NCBI GenBank assembly: GCA_001673575.1
Contig: LZME01000086.1
Span: 1-64,000 of the forward strand
Reading direction: 5' to 3'
DNA length: 64,000 nucleotides
From: Mycolicibacter heraklionensis
Lineage (GTDB): Bacteria > Actinomycetota > Actinomycetes > Mycobacteriales > Mycobacteriaceae
Positions 63,056 to 64,000 of this stretch are shown in pieces. Each line of letters starts with the position of its first letter. Within the stretch, counting starts at the first letter, position 1. The translations under genes and the position numbers were made by a program. The notes under the pieces are model-generated. The model was given only the letters and a program-made list of their open reading frames with translations, searched no databases and was not told the origin of the DNA.

Positions 63056-64000
<945 letters not shown>

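Overview
The window is high-GC chromosomal DNA from a member of the Mycobacteriaceae (Mycobacterium sensu lato). The right half follows, in inverted order, the M. tuberculosis block from serC through fprB, citA, gltA2, arfABC, prrAB, accD3, echA6 and ctpE to the Rv0910 family. Other mycobacterial hallmarks are EchA6, Mrf, F420-type LLM proteins, and many start codons 6 or 7 bases after a TANNNT box, the usual leaderless geometry. No PE/PPE genes, CRISPR array or rRNA operon were seen.

Layout, left to right. 1-1.05 kb: 3' end of an IS1182-like transposase. 1.2-12 kb: a PPOX-fold protein, an acyl-CoA dehydrogenase, a fluoride/DUF190 cluster (two CrcB halves), a very long CtpI-type P-ATPase with a divergent ArsR/SmtB regulator, and an arylsulfatase. 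12.1-14.7 kb: a zinc-starvation module of Cys-free ribosomal proteins S18, S14, L33 and L28, divergent across two Zur-like boxes from mrf and an L31 paralogue. 14.7-27.7 kb: oxidoreductases, TetR regulators, an enoyl-CoA hydratase/FadD pair, a ChoD-like GMC oxidoreductase and a stress-type cluster next to a CGNR regulator. 27.8 kb: tRNA-Arg(CCT). 27.9-33.1 kb: secreted proteins and a DUF1254/DUF1214 lipoprotein.

34.0-35.9 kb: a two-gene restriction-modification cassette. It is bounded by a 51-bp imperfect direct repeat. The repeat duplicates the overlapping 3' ends of the two convergent host genes, so both genes stay intact. This looks like insertion with long target duplication.

36.4-38.1 kb: an ABC-F gene whose leader holds a 13-codon upstream ORF and three mutually exclusive RNA arms that can hide the Shine-Dalgarno, a likely antibiotic-responsive attenuator. 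38.2-64 kb: the conserved core listed above. Two 60-bp copies of a palindromic element (46.03 and 60.24 kb) lie exactly between convergent gene pairs, and one supplies the last codons and sets the stop of accD3.

The strongest candidates for new biology are the cassette insertion, the ABC-F leader, the convergent-gene palindromic element and the symmetric echA6/accD3 promoter.
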